Below, in pieces: positions 9,247 to 17,164 of a stretch of 64,000 nt of DNA. The notes under the pieces were generated by a model. The model was not told where the DNA came from. It searched no databases and was given only the letters and a program-made list of their open reading frames with translations. The stretch is taken from assembly GCF_040645195.1 (NCBI RefSeq), contig NZ_JBEYXW010000003.1, forward strand, positions 1-64,000. The letters run 5' to 3'. The position numbers were made by a program, and so were the translations under genes. Position 1 is the first letter of the stretch. Each line of letters opens with the position of its first letter. The stretch comes from Prauserella_A sp040645195. Lineage in GTDB: Bacteria > Actinomycetota > Actinomycetes > Mycobacteriales > Pseudonocardiaceae.

Positions 9247-10275
9247 ATGACAACTTTCGTTGGTGTGAGGAACATGACGCGCTGGCTGGCGCAGCAGGGG
9301 CCCGAGCGCGTCATCGCGGGCCTCGTCGATGACCTCGCTGAGGATTTCGCGCGGTGGGAGGAGTTCGACAAGACGCCCCGGATCGCGAACCACACACCCT
9401 TCGGCGTGATCGAGCTCATGCCGACGAGCGACCGGGAGACCTACGGCTTCAAGTACGTCAACGGGCACCCGTCCAATCCGGCGCGCGGCTATCAGACGGT
9501 CACGGCGTTCGGCGTGCTCGCCGACGTGCACAACGGTTACCCCACGTTCGTGGCGGAGATGACGGTGCTCACCGCACTGCGTACCGCCGCGACCTCCGCG
9601 CTCGCGGCGCGTGCGCTCGCCCAGCCCGATTCGACGCGCATGGCGCTCATCGGCGCGGGCAGCCAGTCGGAGTTCCAGGCGCTCGCGATGCGCACCACCC
9701 TTGGCATCGCCGACCTCGCCGTCTACGACATCGACCCCGACGCGATCGCGAAGTTCGTGCGCAACCTCGCTCCGCTCGGGTTCCGGATCACCGTCGCGGG
9801 CGACACCGCGGAGGCCTGCGCGGGCGCCGACATCGTCACGACCTGCACCGCGGACAAGGCGCTCGCCACGGTCCTGCGCAACTCGGACGTCGCGCCCGGC
9901 ATGCACCTGAACGCGATCGGCGGCGACTGCCCGGGCAAGACCGAGCTGGAGCCGGCGATCCTGGATCGCTCCGGCGTGTTCGTCGAGTACGCCCCGCAGA
10001 CCCGGATCGAGGGCGAGATCCAGGCCCGCGGCCCCGAGTTCCCCGTCACCGAACTGTGGGAGGTGCTGACCGGACGCGCGGCCGGACGCACCTCGGCGGC
10101 GCAGATCACCCTGTTCGACTCGGTCGGTTTCGCGATCGAGGACCTCACCGCGCTGCGCTACGTGCGCGCTGCGATCACCGGAACCGGGTTCGTCGACGAC
10201 ATCGACCTCGTCGCCGAGCCGCAGGACCCGAAGGACCTGTTCGGCATGTGCGGCTCACCTGTCCCGGTCGGCTGA
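9247..10275 (+). CDS. Ornithine cyclodeaminase / mu-crystallin family enzyme
   Basis: A 342-residue NAD(P)-dependent enzyme. The dinucleotide site is IGAGSQSEFQ (about residues 134-143). The catalytic loop AIGGDCPGKTEL contains the Asp used by ornithine cyclodeaminase, and the substrate-side Lys is in FKYVNGHP. Relatives convert ornithine to proline and ammonia, or act as alanine or imino-acid dehydrogenases. The start is the ATG preceded by GGAAGGGATGGA; an upstream in-frame extension overlaps the amidase and is not credible. It is the last gene of the operon and points to an amino-acid product of the peptide or amide pathway. Confidence 0.88.
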   Translation: MTTFVGVRNMTRWLAQQGPERVIAGLVDDLAEDFARWEEFDKTPRIANHTPFGVIELMPTSDRETYGFKYVNGHPSNPARGYQTVTAFGVLADVHNGYPTFVAEMTVLTALRTAATSALAARALAQPDSTRMALIGAGSQSEFQALAMRTTLGIADLAVYDIDPDAIAKFVRNLAPLGFRITVAGDTAEACAGADIVTTCTADKALATVLRNSDVAPGMHLNAIGGDCPGKTELEPAILDRSGVFVEYAPQTRIEGEIQARGPEFPVTELWEVLTGRAAGRTSAAQITLFDSVGFAIEDLTALRYVRAAITGTGFVDDIDLVAEPQDPKDLFGMCGSPVPVG

Positions 10276-10311
10276 GGCGGCGTCGGCCGGCCGCGCCGCC
10301 ATCAGGTCGAG

Positions 10312-10347
10312 GACGGTGGGACCCACGCTCTCGTGGGTCCCACCGTC
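10312..10347. terminator. Strong hairpin terminator between operon end and a convergent gene fragment
   Basis: A 16-bp perfect inverted repeat (arms GACGGTGGGACCCACG and its complement, loop CTCT) lies 36 bp after the cyclodeaminase-like gene. There is no T-tract, as is common in actinobacteria. It would also serve the leftward gene fragment at 10387-10605. Confidence 0.85.
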
Positions 10348-10386
10348 GTTGTCACGTCACGCGGAGCAAGGATTCCTGTGTCGGCG

Positions 10387-10605
10387 TCAGCTCCCTCTGA
10401 TCAGGGTGAACTCGATGGTCGTCACGTTCCCAGCGACGTCGTGCACCTCGAGGGTGTTGGCGCCCACCACCGCTCCTCGCACACCGGGGCGGATGTGGTC
10501 GAGGTCCGAGCGCGCGGCGCCGGTCAGGCCCACGGATCTGCCGTTCAGCACGACCTCGTCGATCGTGCCGGCTTCGGCGGTCTCCTCACGTGCGATCTGT
10601 TTCAA
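10387..10605 (-). pseudogene. C-terminal fragment of a secreted carbohydrate-active or surface protein
   Basis: Read leftward, the 72 residues include IDEVVLNGRSVGLTG, ARSDLDHIRPGVRGAVVGAN and TLEVHDVAGNVTTIEFTLI. This matches the conserved C-terminal module seen at the end of large secreted actinobacterial glycoside hydrolases and lyases, of the style NKWSDLNxVxPGxxGAxxGENTLxVxDVAGNxTTxxFTL. Everything 5-prime of that module is missing and the fragment abuts the promoter of the TetR gene. It is therefore most simply the tail of a deleted gene. Its stop is followed by the shared terminator hairpin. Expression is unlikely. Confidence 0.65.
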
Positions 10606-10618
10606 ATGTTCTAAACAT
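10606..10618. promoter_or_regulatory. Candidate TetR operator ATGTT-N3-AACAT
   Basis: A perfect 5-3-5 inverted repeat (ATGTT CTA AACAT) lies about 50 bp upstream of the TetR start and just upstream of a possible -10 box TATCCT (about 10633-10638). The same palindrome recurs at 14719-14731 in front of a relic of the same regulator gene, which supports autoregulation by this TetR protein. Confidence 0.6.
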
Positions 10619-10667
10619 CTGGATTTTTGGAGTATCCTAGTGCCGGGAGTCTAGGGAAGGAGTGGTG

Positions 10668-11777
10668 ATGGTTCGGCTGAGTAGGGCGCAGCAGCAGGAA
10701 CGCACGCGCGGGTCCGTGCTGGCGGCAGCGAGGGCGGAGTTCACCGAGCACGGCTACGCCTTGGCGAAGGTCGACCGGATCGCCGAGCGGGCCGAGCTGA
10801 CTCGCGGGGCGGTGTACTCGAACTTCCCGAGCAAACGCGCCCTGTACCTGGCGGTACTGATCGACATGGTCGAGAACACCGTCATCGGCGAGCCTTCGAG
10901 GTCACCGATGTCGCTGGCCGATGCGCTGGGCATGTTCGCCCGAGCCTGGCTGGAACGGCTGCCTTTGGGCGAGGACACGGCTTCGGGAGGGCGGCTGCAA
11001 CTGCGCTCGCTGGACGGCGTCCTCGATGACGACCACGGACGCGAGGTGCTGGCGCAGGTTGCCCGGCTGGAGGCGTTACTGCTCGCCGCCGCGCTGGAGT
11101 CGTGCGAACCGGCTCGTACGGAGTCGGTGCGGCGGGTACGACTGGCCGCGCTGGTGCTGACACTGCTGGACGGTGCGGCCCATCTGGCCGAGACCGCACC
11201 GGGATCATGCGATCCCTTCGACGTGACACGCGCGTGTCAGCATCTGGCCGGGATCGACCTCGCTGACACCTGGGCACCGCCGCACCTGCCCTACGTCGAC
11301 CGGGCGCAACCATGTGGGGACACCTGGGATCCGCCCGCGGGCCTCGCGGATCGGATCAGCGGGACTCGGGTCGACCTCGGCGCCGATGGTGTGATCGCGG
11401 TTCTGGGGGCCGGTCGTCTTGCTGCCGCCGAGGAAGCCGTCCGTTCCGCTCGGCCTGGCGAGCAGGTGACGGTGGTCATCGTCATGAGTGATCCCGCCGA
11501 GACCGGCCGTCTCGTACAGCTCAGAATCACCGACCTGACCGGATGTCTGCGGCGTGTGTTCGCCGCGGACGCATTGCCGCCCCTTCGCCTGGTGCTCGAC
11601 GATCGCGCCACGGTCGCCTCGGTGCTCGGACTCCCGGATCCCGATGACGAGACCGAAGCCGCGGTGCGCATCCAGGGCGGTGCGATCGTCGCCCGCGCCC
11701 ACGGGCGAGGCGCCGCCTATGCCGCGGCGACCGCCCATGCCTCGAACCCCACACAGCCACGGAAGACCAGAACATGA
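10668..11777 (+). CDS. TetR-family regulator with an atypical C-terminal domain
   Basis: About 369 residues, much longer than the usual 190-220 of TetR proteins. The N-terminal helix-turn-helix (AERAELTRGAVYSNFPSKRALY, roughly residues 38-60) is unmistakable and is followed by an all-helical ligand domain to about residue 200. Residues about 230-365 form an extra alpha/beta segment (VIAVLGAGR, VTVVIVMSD, LRLVLDDRATVASVLGLPDP, AAVRIQGGAIVARAHGRG) that resembles a thioredoxin or peroxiredoxin-like fold without a CxxC. I chose the ATG after GGGAAGGAG; GTG codons at 10662 and 10665 are alternatives. The stop overlaps the next start (ATGA). Confidence 0.82.
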   Translation: MVRLSRAQQQERTRGSVLAAARAEFTEHGYALAKVDRIAERAELTRGAVYSNFPSKRALYLAVLIDMVENTVIGEPSRSPMSLADALGMFARAWLERLPLGEDTASGGRLQLRSLDGVLDDDHGREVLAQVARLEALLLAAALESCEPARTESVRRVRLAALVLTLLDGAAHLAETAPGSCDPFDVTRACQHLAGIDLADTWAPPHLPYVDRAQPCGDTWDPPAGLADRISGTRVDLGADGVIAVLGAGRLAAAEEAVRSARPGEQVTVVIVMSDPAETGRLVQLRITDLTGCLRRVFAADALPPLRLVLDDRATVASVLGLPDPDDETEAAVRIQGGAIVARAHGRGAAYAAATAHASNPTQPRKTRT

Positions 11778-12403
11778 CTCACCCCGATTCGCGCCCTGCT
11801 ACCGACACCGACCTTCTGGTGCTCCACACCCTCCGTTGCATCGGCTTCGCCGGTTCCGCCCGCATCACCGCCGCGACCGGTCTGCGTGAGTCCGATGTGG
11901 AGTCCGAGCTGATCGATCTCGCGGTCGCCGGTCTCGTCACGCACATGGCCGGCGACTTCGGCGGGTGGGGTCTGACGGACTCCGGCCGTGTCGTGGATGC
12001 CGAGCGGATCACCGGCGAGCTGGAATCCGCCGGTGCCCGCACCGCCCTGACAGCGGCGTATGACAGCTTTCTCGTGCTCAACCCGGAACTGCTCGACCTC
12101 TGCACGGCATGGCAACTCCGATCCATCGACGGTGTCATGACTGCCAACACCCACAGCGATCCGTCCTATGACGACCGCGTGCTCAACCGCTTCGCCGAGT
12201 TCCACCAGCGTGCCGCCGTCGTCTGCGCCGAACTGTCCTCGGCATTGCCTCGGTTCGGTCACTACCAAACCCGCCTCACCGAAGCCCTCGATCGCGCCAC
12301 CTCTGGCGCATTGGAGTACGTGGCCGACAGCACAGCGTCGTACCACACCGTGTGGGCCGAGCTTCACGAAGACCTGCTCGCCACACTCGGGATCCCACGA
12401 TGA
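11774..12403 (+). CDS. Winged-helix (MarR-like) protein coupled to a PPDK-like enzyme
   Basis: A 209-residue protein. The N-terminal 70 residues form a winged helix (LHTLRCIGFAGSARITAATG, then LIDLAVAGLVTHMAGDFGGW). The rest is helical, ending in a region with conserved-looking acidic and aromatic residues. It sits between the TetR regulator and the PPDK-like gene with four-base overlaps on both sides, so the three proteins are made together. I infer a DNA-binding or protein-interaction role linked to the phosphotransferase, not a free-standing regulator. I do not recognise a named family. Confidence 0.7.
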   Translation: MTHPDSRPATDTDLLVLHTLRCIGFAGSARITAATGLRESDVESELIDLAVAGLVTHMAGDFGGWGLTDSGRVVDAERITGELESAGARTALTAAYDSFLVLNPELLDLCTAWQLRSIDGVMTANTHSDPSYDDRVLNRFAEFHQRAAVVCAELSSALPRFGHYQTRLTEALDRATSGALEYVADSTASYHTVWAELHEDLLATLGIPR

Positions 12404-13911
12404 AATGGATTCGACCGCTCTCCGCTCAGGTCGAGGAGACAGCGGAGATGGTGGGCAGCAAGGCTCACGGCCTCGTGGTCCTGCACCGTCTCGGCCTGCC
12501 GGTGCCCGCCGGGTTCGTTGTCACCACGGAGGCATGTCGCGCGTTCCTGAGTGACGGGCGTCTTCCCCACGGACTCGACGACGAACTCGCGACAGCCATC
12601 ACCGGCCTGGAAGCCGCCACCGGACGCAACTTCGGGGGCACACAGATGCCACTGGCGGTGTCCGTCCGCTCCGGGGCGAGCGTGTCGATGCCCGGCATGA
12701 TGAACACCATCCTCAATCTCGGCCTCACGACCGGAGCTACCGCCGGCTTGGCGGCCGAGACGGGCGACCAGCGATTCGCACTGGATTCGCGGCAGAGGCT
12801 CCTGTCCAGCTTCGCCTCCGCGATCACGAGTGATCGGCCGATTCCTGACGAGGCGACCCGCCAGTTGGAGCTGGCGGTGGAGACCGTGTTCTCGTCATGG
12901 GACACACCGCGCGCACGAACCTACCGTGAACTTCATGACGTCCCGCACCACCTCGGCACAGCCGCGATCGTCCAGACGATGGTGTTCGGAAACCGCGATG
13001 ACCACAGTGGCACCGGAGTCGCGTTCAGTCGCGACCCCAACACCGGTGAGAACGTCCCGTTCGGCGAAGTCCTGTTCGGACACCAGGGTGAAGACGTCGT
13101 ATCCGGCAGATCACTGACCCGGCCCCTGCACGAACTGGCCGACCGAGCGCCGGCAGTGTGGACCGGCCTGCTCGATGCTCTGCGCCGGGTCGAGGGGCAC
13201 TACCGCGACGCGTGCTATATCGAGTTCACCTTCCAGGCCGGCGAATTGTGGATACTGCAGGTCCGGCCTGACCGGTTCGTCGGCGGTGCCGCTGTCCGCG
13301 TCGCCACCGACCTCGCCGATGAGCACGTGATCGGACGTCACGAAGCGCTGCTCAGGGTCTCACCGCAGCATCTCCGGCACGTCCGCACACCCCGAATTGC
13401 GCCAACCGAGAAGACCGACATCCTGGCCCGAGGGCTGGGCGCCTGTCCCGGTGTCGCCGTCGGCAGGCTGGCGACCACGGCCGACGGAGCAGTGCGCATG
13501 GCCGCGGACGGCCCCGTCATCCTGGTACGTCCGGAGACCTCCCCACACGATATGCGCGGTCTGGCCGCTGCCACCGGAATCGTCACCGCCCGCGGCGGGC
13601 CGGCCAGCCACGCCGCAGTTGTCGCACGAGCGATGGGAAAACCCGCTGTCGTGGGGATCACCGACCTCGCCGTTGACGTCGACGCCGCCTCGGTGAGCGC
13701 CGGTGGACGCACCATTAGCGAAGGCGCCCTCGTCACCATCGACGGGACCAGTGGCGAAGTCGCCCTCAACAGCCCCCGCATCGTGACAACCGCAGCGAAC
13801 GCCCACCTCCACCGGCTACTCGAATGGGCTGACGACGTATCGGGCGACCACACCGAACGTGATGAAGCCCAACGCCTCACTGCCGCCCATGCCGCGCTTC
13901 GTCACGAATAG
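12400..13911 (+). CDS. Half-length pyruvate phosphate dikinase-like protein (ATP-grasp + phosphohistidine domain)
   Basis: A 503-residue protein matching the N-terminal half of pyruvate phosphate dikinase. It has an ATP-grasp domain (LGLPVPAGFVVTTEAC; GASVSMPGMMNTILNLGL), then the swivelling phosphohistidine domain with H404 in RGGPASHAAVVARAMGKPAVVG. The C-terminal PEP/pyruvate TIM barrel of full-length PPDK (about 870 residues) is absent. The stop is clean, so this looks like an architecture and not a frameshift. It should be able to use ATP to phosphorylate its own His, but the acceptor is unknown. The start overlaps the previous stop (ATGA). The call of PPDK-like and not rifampin phosphotransferase rests on the PPDK-type SMPGMMNT motif. 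Confidence 0.85.
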   Translation: MKWIRPLSAQVEETAEMVGSKAHGLVVLHRLGLPVPAGFVVTTEACRAFLSDGRLPHGLDDELATAITGLEAATGRNFGGTQMPLAVSVRSGASVSMPGMMNTILNLGLTTGATAGLAAETGDQRFALDSRQRLLSSFASAITSDRPIPDEATRQLELAVETVFSSWDTPRARTYRELHDVPHHLGTAAIVQTMVFGNRDDHSGTGVAFSRDPNTGENVPFGEVLFGHQGEDVVSGRSLTRPLHELADRAPAVWTGLLDALRRVEGHYRDACYIEFTFQAGELWILQVRPDRFVGGAAVRVATDLADEHVIGRHEALLRVSPQHLRHVRTPRIAPTEKTDILARGLGACPGVAVGRLATTADGAVRMAADGPVILVRPETSPHDMRGLAAATGIVTARGGPASHAAVVARAMGKPAVVGITDLAVDVDAASVSAGGRTISEGALVTIDGTSGEVALNSPRIVTTAANAHLHRLLEWADDVSGDHTERDEAQRLTAAHAALRHE

Positions 13912-13924
13912 CGCCGGTTAGTGG

Positions 13925-14512
13925 TCACGGCCGCGCGCCGGGCCCGAACCCCGTCCAACGCAACTCAGGCGGAAGATGGCCCATGTCGTTGTACAACAAC
14001 ATTGTCGGTGCCAGACCGTTGCGGTACTCGATCGCCGTCAGCGCCGTGTTTCCACAGCTCAGTCCCAGCCACCGCGCCGGTGGCGCGTCGAGGGCGTGCC
14101 GCACGAGCCAGGCCACCGGATAGGCATGGGTGACCAGGACCTCATGGGTCTCGGTTTCGGCGGGGCGAGCGAACCTGTCGATCAGTGCATCCGCAAGGCG
14201 TGCGCCCGAAGCGGCTTCCGCGGCGTCGTACCCGTCGAAGAACCCCGCCCACGCGGGAGGCATGTCGTCCGGCACGTGCGGCACCTGGTCAACCAGTTCG
14301 GCCGCTTCCCGCACAGTAACGCCCGGCAGGTGCTTACCCACGATCTGAGCAGACAGCGCCGCCCGGGAGAGGGGCGAATGCCACACGGCATCGACCGGCA
14401 GGCCGGCCAGGCGCTCGCCGAGCAGTTCCGACTGCCGCTGCCCGACATCGGTCAACTCGCCGAACGGGTCCGCCGCACCGTGCCGCACCACATACAAATG
14501 CCGAGTCGCCAT
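13925..14512 (-). CDS. Histidine phosphatase superfamily protein (phosphoglycerate mutase-like)
   Basis: A 195-residue protein with the catalytic VVRHG motif at its N-terminus (phospho-accepting His), SPLSRAALSAQI and the second His in VLVTHAYPVAWLV. This is the standard arrangement of broad-specificity histidine phosphatases. The start is placed at the ATG giving MATRHLYVVRHG; a 24-residue upstream extension has no family character. It converges with the PPDK-like gene with a 13-bp gap. Whether it dephosphorylates a product of that system is speculation. Confidence 0.85.
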   Translation of the reverse strand: MATRHLYVVRHGAADPFGELTDVGQRQSELLGERLAGLPVDAVWHSPLSRAALSAQIVGKHLPGVTVREAAELVDQVPHVPDDMPPAWAGFFDGYDAAEAASGARLADALIDRFARPAETETHEVLVTHAYPVAWLVRHALDAPPARWLGLSCGNTALTAIEYRNGLAPTMLLYNDMGHLPPELRWTGFGPGARP

Positions 14513-14600
14513 TGTCAGACCTTGGGCCTCGCCGCGTGGCGAGCGTGGCGACCAGATCCTCGTGAGGCTCCACGCATACCGCATGGCGAGAGTCGACGCT

Positions 14601-14740
14601 CATCTCCGCTACCCAGCGCAGGCTTACTCGGAAAGTTCGAGGACACCGCACCAAGAGTCAGCCGAACCATCACTGCACCTTCCTCCGACAACCGCATTAG
14701 GATACTCACGAAATCCGGATGTTAGCAACATTCGAGTAGG
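14601..14740 (-). pseudogene. Relic copy of the TetR gene: promoter, operator, start and recognition helix only
   Basis: Read leftward from 14740, this repeats the region upstream of the TetR gene at 10668. It contains the ATGTT-N3-AACAT palindrome, GGATTT, GAGTATCCTA, a Shine-Dalgarno GGAGGAAGG and ATGGTTCGGCTGA. It then jumps directly to the end of the helix-turn-helix (LTLGAVSSNFPSKPALG against LTRGAVYSNFPSKRALY). About 40 codons between the start and the recognition helix are missing. The junction lies at a short repeat (GCTGA) present at both sites in the intact gene, which suggests a deletion between direct repeats. No further TetR sequence follows. Confidence 0.75.
14719..14731. promoter_or_regulatory. 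Second ATGTT-N3-AACAT operator candidate
   Basis: A perfect inverted repeat ATGTT AGC AACAT in the promoter of the TetR relic, in the same position relative to GGATTT and GAGTATCCTA as the 10606-10618 site. The spacer differs while both arms are preserved. The remaining part of 14741-15017 holds no gene I can support. Confidence 0.6.
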
Positions 14741-15017
14741 CGAGAGATGGAGAAGGACGCTGACTCGTGCTGTGCGTCTACCTCATCGCCGGGTCGGACT
14801 CTGTGCGGTCGATCGAGGCGCTCGCGAACCGGCCACTGGTGGCCGCCTTCATCTCCGGCGAAACCAGGCGAGCGGGCCAACAGTCCACTTCGGACCAGGA
14901 TCGCCTCGGTAACGAGAATCGATACCGCAGTCTCAAATCGAGACCACTTCTGCGCATATCGGCTGCTATAACCGCGAACGTAGCTCCGACAGACACCGAC
15001 CACAAGGACGAATCACG

Positions 15018-15344
15018 ATGATTTTCATTACCGCCAAATTCCGGGTCAAGCCCGAGCACGCCGATCAGTGGCCGGAGATTTCACGGGAGTTCACCGAGAC
15101 AACTCGTGCCGAGCCCGGTTGCAAGTGGTTCGACTGGTCCCGCAGCATTGCGGATCCTTCCGAGTACGTTCTCGTGGAAGCTTTCCAGAACGACGAAGCC
15201 GGGGCCATGCACGTGCAGTCAGCGCATTTCAAGGCAGCACAGGAGACACTGCCGGAATACCTTGCCGAGACTCCACGGATCGTCAACGCGGTGTTGGAGC
15301 AGGACGACTGGTCGAGCCTCGGCGAACTCGCCGTGCCTTCCTGA
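15018..15344 (+). CDS. Antibiotic biosynthesis monooxygenase (ABM)-domain protein
   Basis: A 108-residue single-domain ferredoxin-like protein: MIFITAKFRVKPEHADQW, then EPGCKWFDWSRSIADPSEYVLVEAF, and the HFKAAQETLPEYLAETP segment. These are the hallmarks of the YgiN/ABM family. Members are cofactor-free quinol monooxygenases, haem-degrading enzymes or simply dimeric binding proteins. The start follows an AAGGA element about 10 bases upstream. It is a single gene bounded by the relic TetR promoter and a bidirectional terminator, so its context says little about its substrate. Confidence 0.85.
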   Translation: MIFITAKFRVKPEHADQWPEISREFTETTRAEPGCKWFDWSRSIADPSEYVLVEAFQNDEAGAMHVQSAHFKAAQETLPEYLAETPRIVNAVLEQDDWSSLGELAVPS

Positions 15345-15456
15345 CCAGGAATGGGTTACCAGGAGGCAATAATGCTCGACCTGCACTATCAGCGGGGCGC
15401 GATCGTGGTCCGAATCCGACCACCCGGCGTGCTCCACCTCGAACGGGGCCACAATG

Positions 15457-15491
15457 CACGGTTACCCCCGGCGGCACCGGGGGTAACCGTG
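15457..15491. terminator. Bidirectional hairpin terminator (ABM gene / prm operon)
   Basis: A 15-bp perfect stem (CACGGTTACCCCCGG and complement, loop CGGCA) lies just 8 bp past the stop of the leftward GroEL-like gene and about 110 bp after the ABM gene. It would end both transcripts. Confidence 0.85.
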
Positions 15492-15498
15492 TTGGCAC

Positions 15499-17148
15499 CT
15501 AGTAGATGTTCGACGGACGGACCATGCCTTCGGCGAGGTCGGCGCCGCCCGGGGCGATGATCGCGCCGGGGTTGACCACCACCTCCTCGACGACCGCGGT
15601 CTCCGTGGTGATCAGGAGCGCCGCGATCGACGCCGCGCTCTCCAAAGCCGACCGGGTGACCTTCAACGGATCGATCACACCGGCAGCGAACAGGTCGCCG
15701 TACTCGCCGGCGAGCGCATCGAACCCCTGCCCGTTGTCCATGCCGGCGACCTGCTCCATGACCTCGGCGCCGTCGTAGCCGGCGTTGGCCGCGATCCAGC
15801 GCAGCGGCTCACCGAGAGCCCGCAGCACGATCTCCCGCCCCTGCGCCGCGTCACCGTCCAGATCGGACAGCTGGACGCACCGCGCGGCCTGCGCCAAGGC
15901 CGCGCCGCCTCCGGCGATCACCCCTTCCTCCAGCGCCGCCTTGGCCGCCGCCAGCGAGTCTTCGACGCGCAGCATCCGCTCCTTGAGCTCGACGCTCGTC
16001 GCGGCCCCGACCCGCACGACGGCGATGCGGCCCGACAGCCTGGCGATGCGCAGTCTGAGGCTGTCCTGGTCGTGCTCGATCCGGGCGCGCTTGAGCTGCT
16101 TGTCCAGCTGGCTGATCCGGGCCCGCACGACTGCCTCGTCGCCTGCCCCACCGATGATCGTCGTCGTGTCCTCGGTGACGGTGATGTGCTCACACCGACC
16201 GAGATCCCGCTCGGTGACCTCGGTCAGCGTGACACCAGAGTCGTCGCTGACCACCCGCCCGCCGAGCGCGGCCGCCAGGTCCTCGAGTTCGGCCACCCGC
16301 CGGTGACCGAAGCCGGGGGCACGGACCACGACCGCGCGGAAGGTGCCGTGCACGTTGCCGCTGACGATCAGCTGCAGGGCCGGGCCATCGACGTTCTCCG
16401 CGAGTATCACCAGCGGCCGGTCGAGCCGCCGGGCAGCTTCCACAGTGGGCATCAGCTCCTGGACCTGGCTGATCTTCTTGTTCGTCAGCAGGATGACCGG
16501 GTCGTCGAAACCGGCCTCCATCTTCTCGCGATCGGTGACCATGTAGGGCGAGGTGTAGCCATGGTCGAACTCGATCCCGTCCACGACTTCGACGCTCAGC
16601 CCTGGCTCCTCGGCCTCCTCCACCTCGACGACACCGTCACGCCCCACCGCGGCCAGGGCCTGGCCGATCACGCGGCCGATCCGTTCGTCGTCGCTGGCTG
16701 CCAGGGTGGCGATGCGTTCGAGTTCGGCCTCGCCCGTCACCTGGCTTGCGGACTTCCGCAGCCACTCGACCACAGCCTCGACCGTCTCCTCGATGCCGCG
16801 GCGCACCCGCATGGGATTGGCTCCCTCACCGAGCGCGGCCAGCCCCTCCCGCACCATGGCCTGGGCGAGCACCGTGGCGGTGGTGGTGCCGTCGCCAACG
16901 GCACCGTTGGTCTTCATCGCGACTTCCTTGACCAGCTGGGCGCCCATGTTGGCGAACGGTTCCCGCAGCTGAACCTCACGCGCGATGGTCACGCCGTCGT
17001 TGGTGATCGTCGGTGGCCCGGTCAGCTTCTCCAGTACCGCGTTGCGGCCCTTGGGCCCGAGGGTGACCTTCACCGCGTCGGCCAGGGTGTTGACCCCGAG
17101 CTCGAGCTGGCGCCGCGCATCGACGCTGAACCGCAGCTCCTTCGCCAT
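15499..17148 (-). CDS. GroEL-like chaperonin of the propane monooxygenase operon
   Basis: A 549-residue Hsp60 with the ATP-binding signatures VTLGPKGRNAVLEK, NDGVTIAREV and GDGTTTATVLAQAM. It ends in PSNIY and lacks the Gly-Gly-Met tail of housekeeping GroEL. No groES lies next to it. In propane and related soluble di-iron monooxygenase operons (for example mimG of mycobacteria), a dedicated GroEL homologue is needed for productive folding of the hydroxylase. Here it is the last gene of the prm operon, 16 bp after the alcohol dehydrogenase. The role is inferred from those relatives. Confidence 0.9.
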   Translation of the reverse strand: MAKELRFSVDARRQLELGVNTLADAVKVTLGPKGRNAVLEKLTGPPTITNDGVTIAREVQLREPFANMGAQLVKEVAMKTNGAVGDGTTTATVLAQAMVREGLAALGEGANPMRVRRGIEETVEAVVEWLRKSASQVTGEAELERIATLAASDDERIGRVIGQALAAVGRDGVVEVEEAEEPGLSVEVVDGIEFDHGYTSPYMVTDREKMEAGFDDPVILLTNKKISQVQELMPTVEAARRLDRPLVILAENVDGPALQLIVSGNVHGTFRAVVVRAPGFGHRRVAELEDLAAALGGRVVSDDSGVTLTEVTERDLGRCEHITVTEDTTTIIGGAGDEAVVRARISQLDKQLKRARIEHDQDSLRLRIARLSGRIAVVRVGAATSVELKERMLRVEDSLAAAKAALEEGVIAGGGAALAQAARCVQLSDLDGDAAQGREIVLRALGEPLRWIAANAGYDGAEVMEQVAGMDNGQGFDALAGEYGDLFAAGVIDPLKVTRSALESAASIAALLITTETAVVEEVVVNPGAIIAPGGADLAEGMVRPSNIY

Positions 17149-17164
17149 GATGACCTACTTCCTT

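Noticed and set aside
14767..15021. 84-codon frame ending in an ATGA overlap with the ABM gene
   Set aside because: The overlap is tempting, but the product has an unconvincing composition, no ribosome-binding site and no family resemblance.
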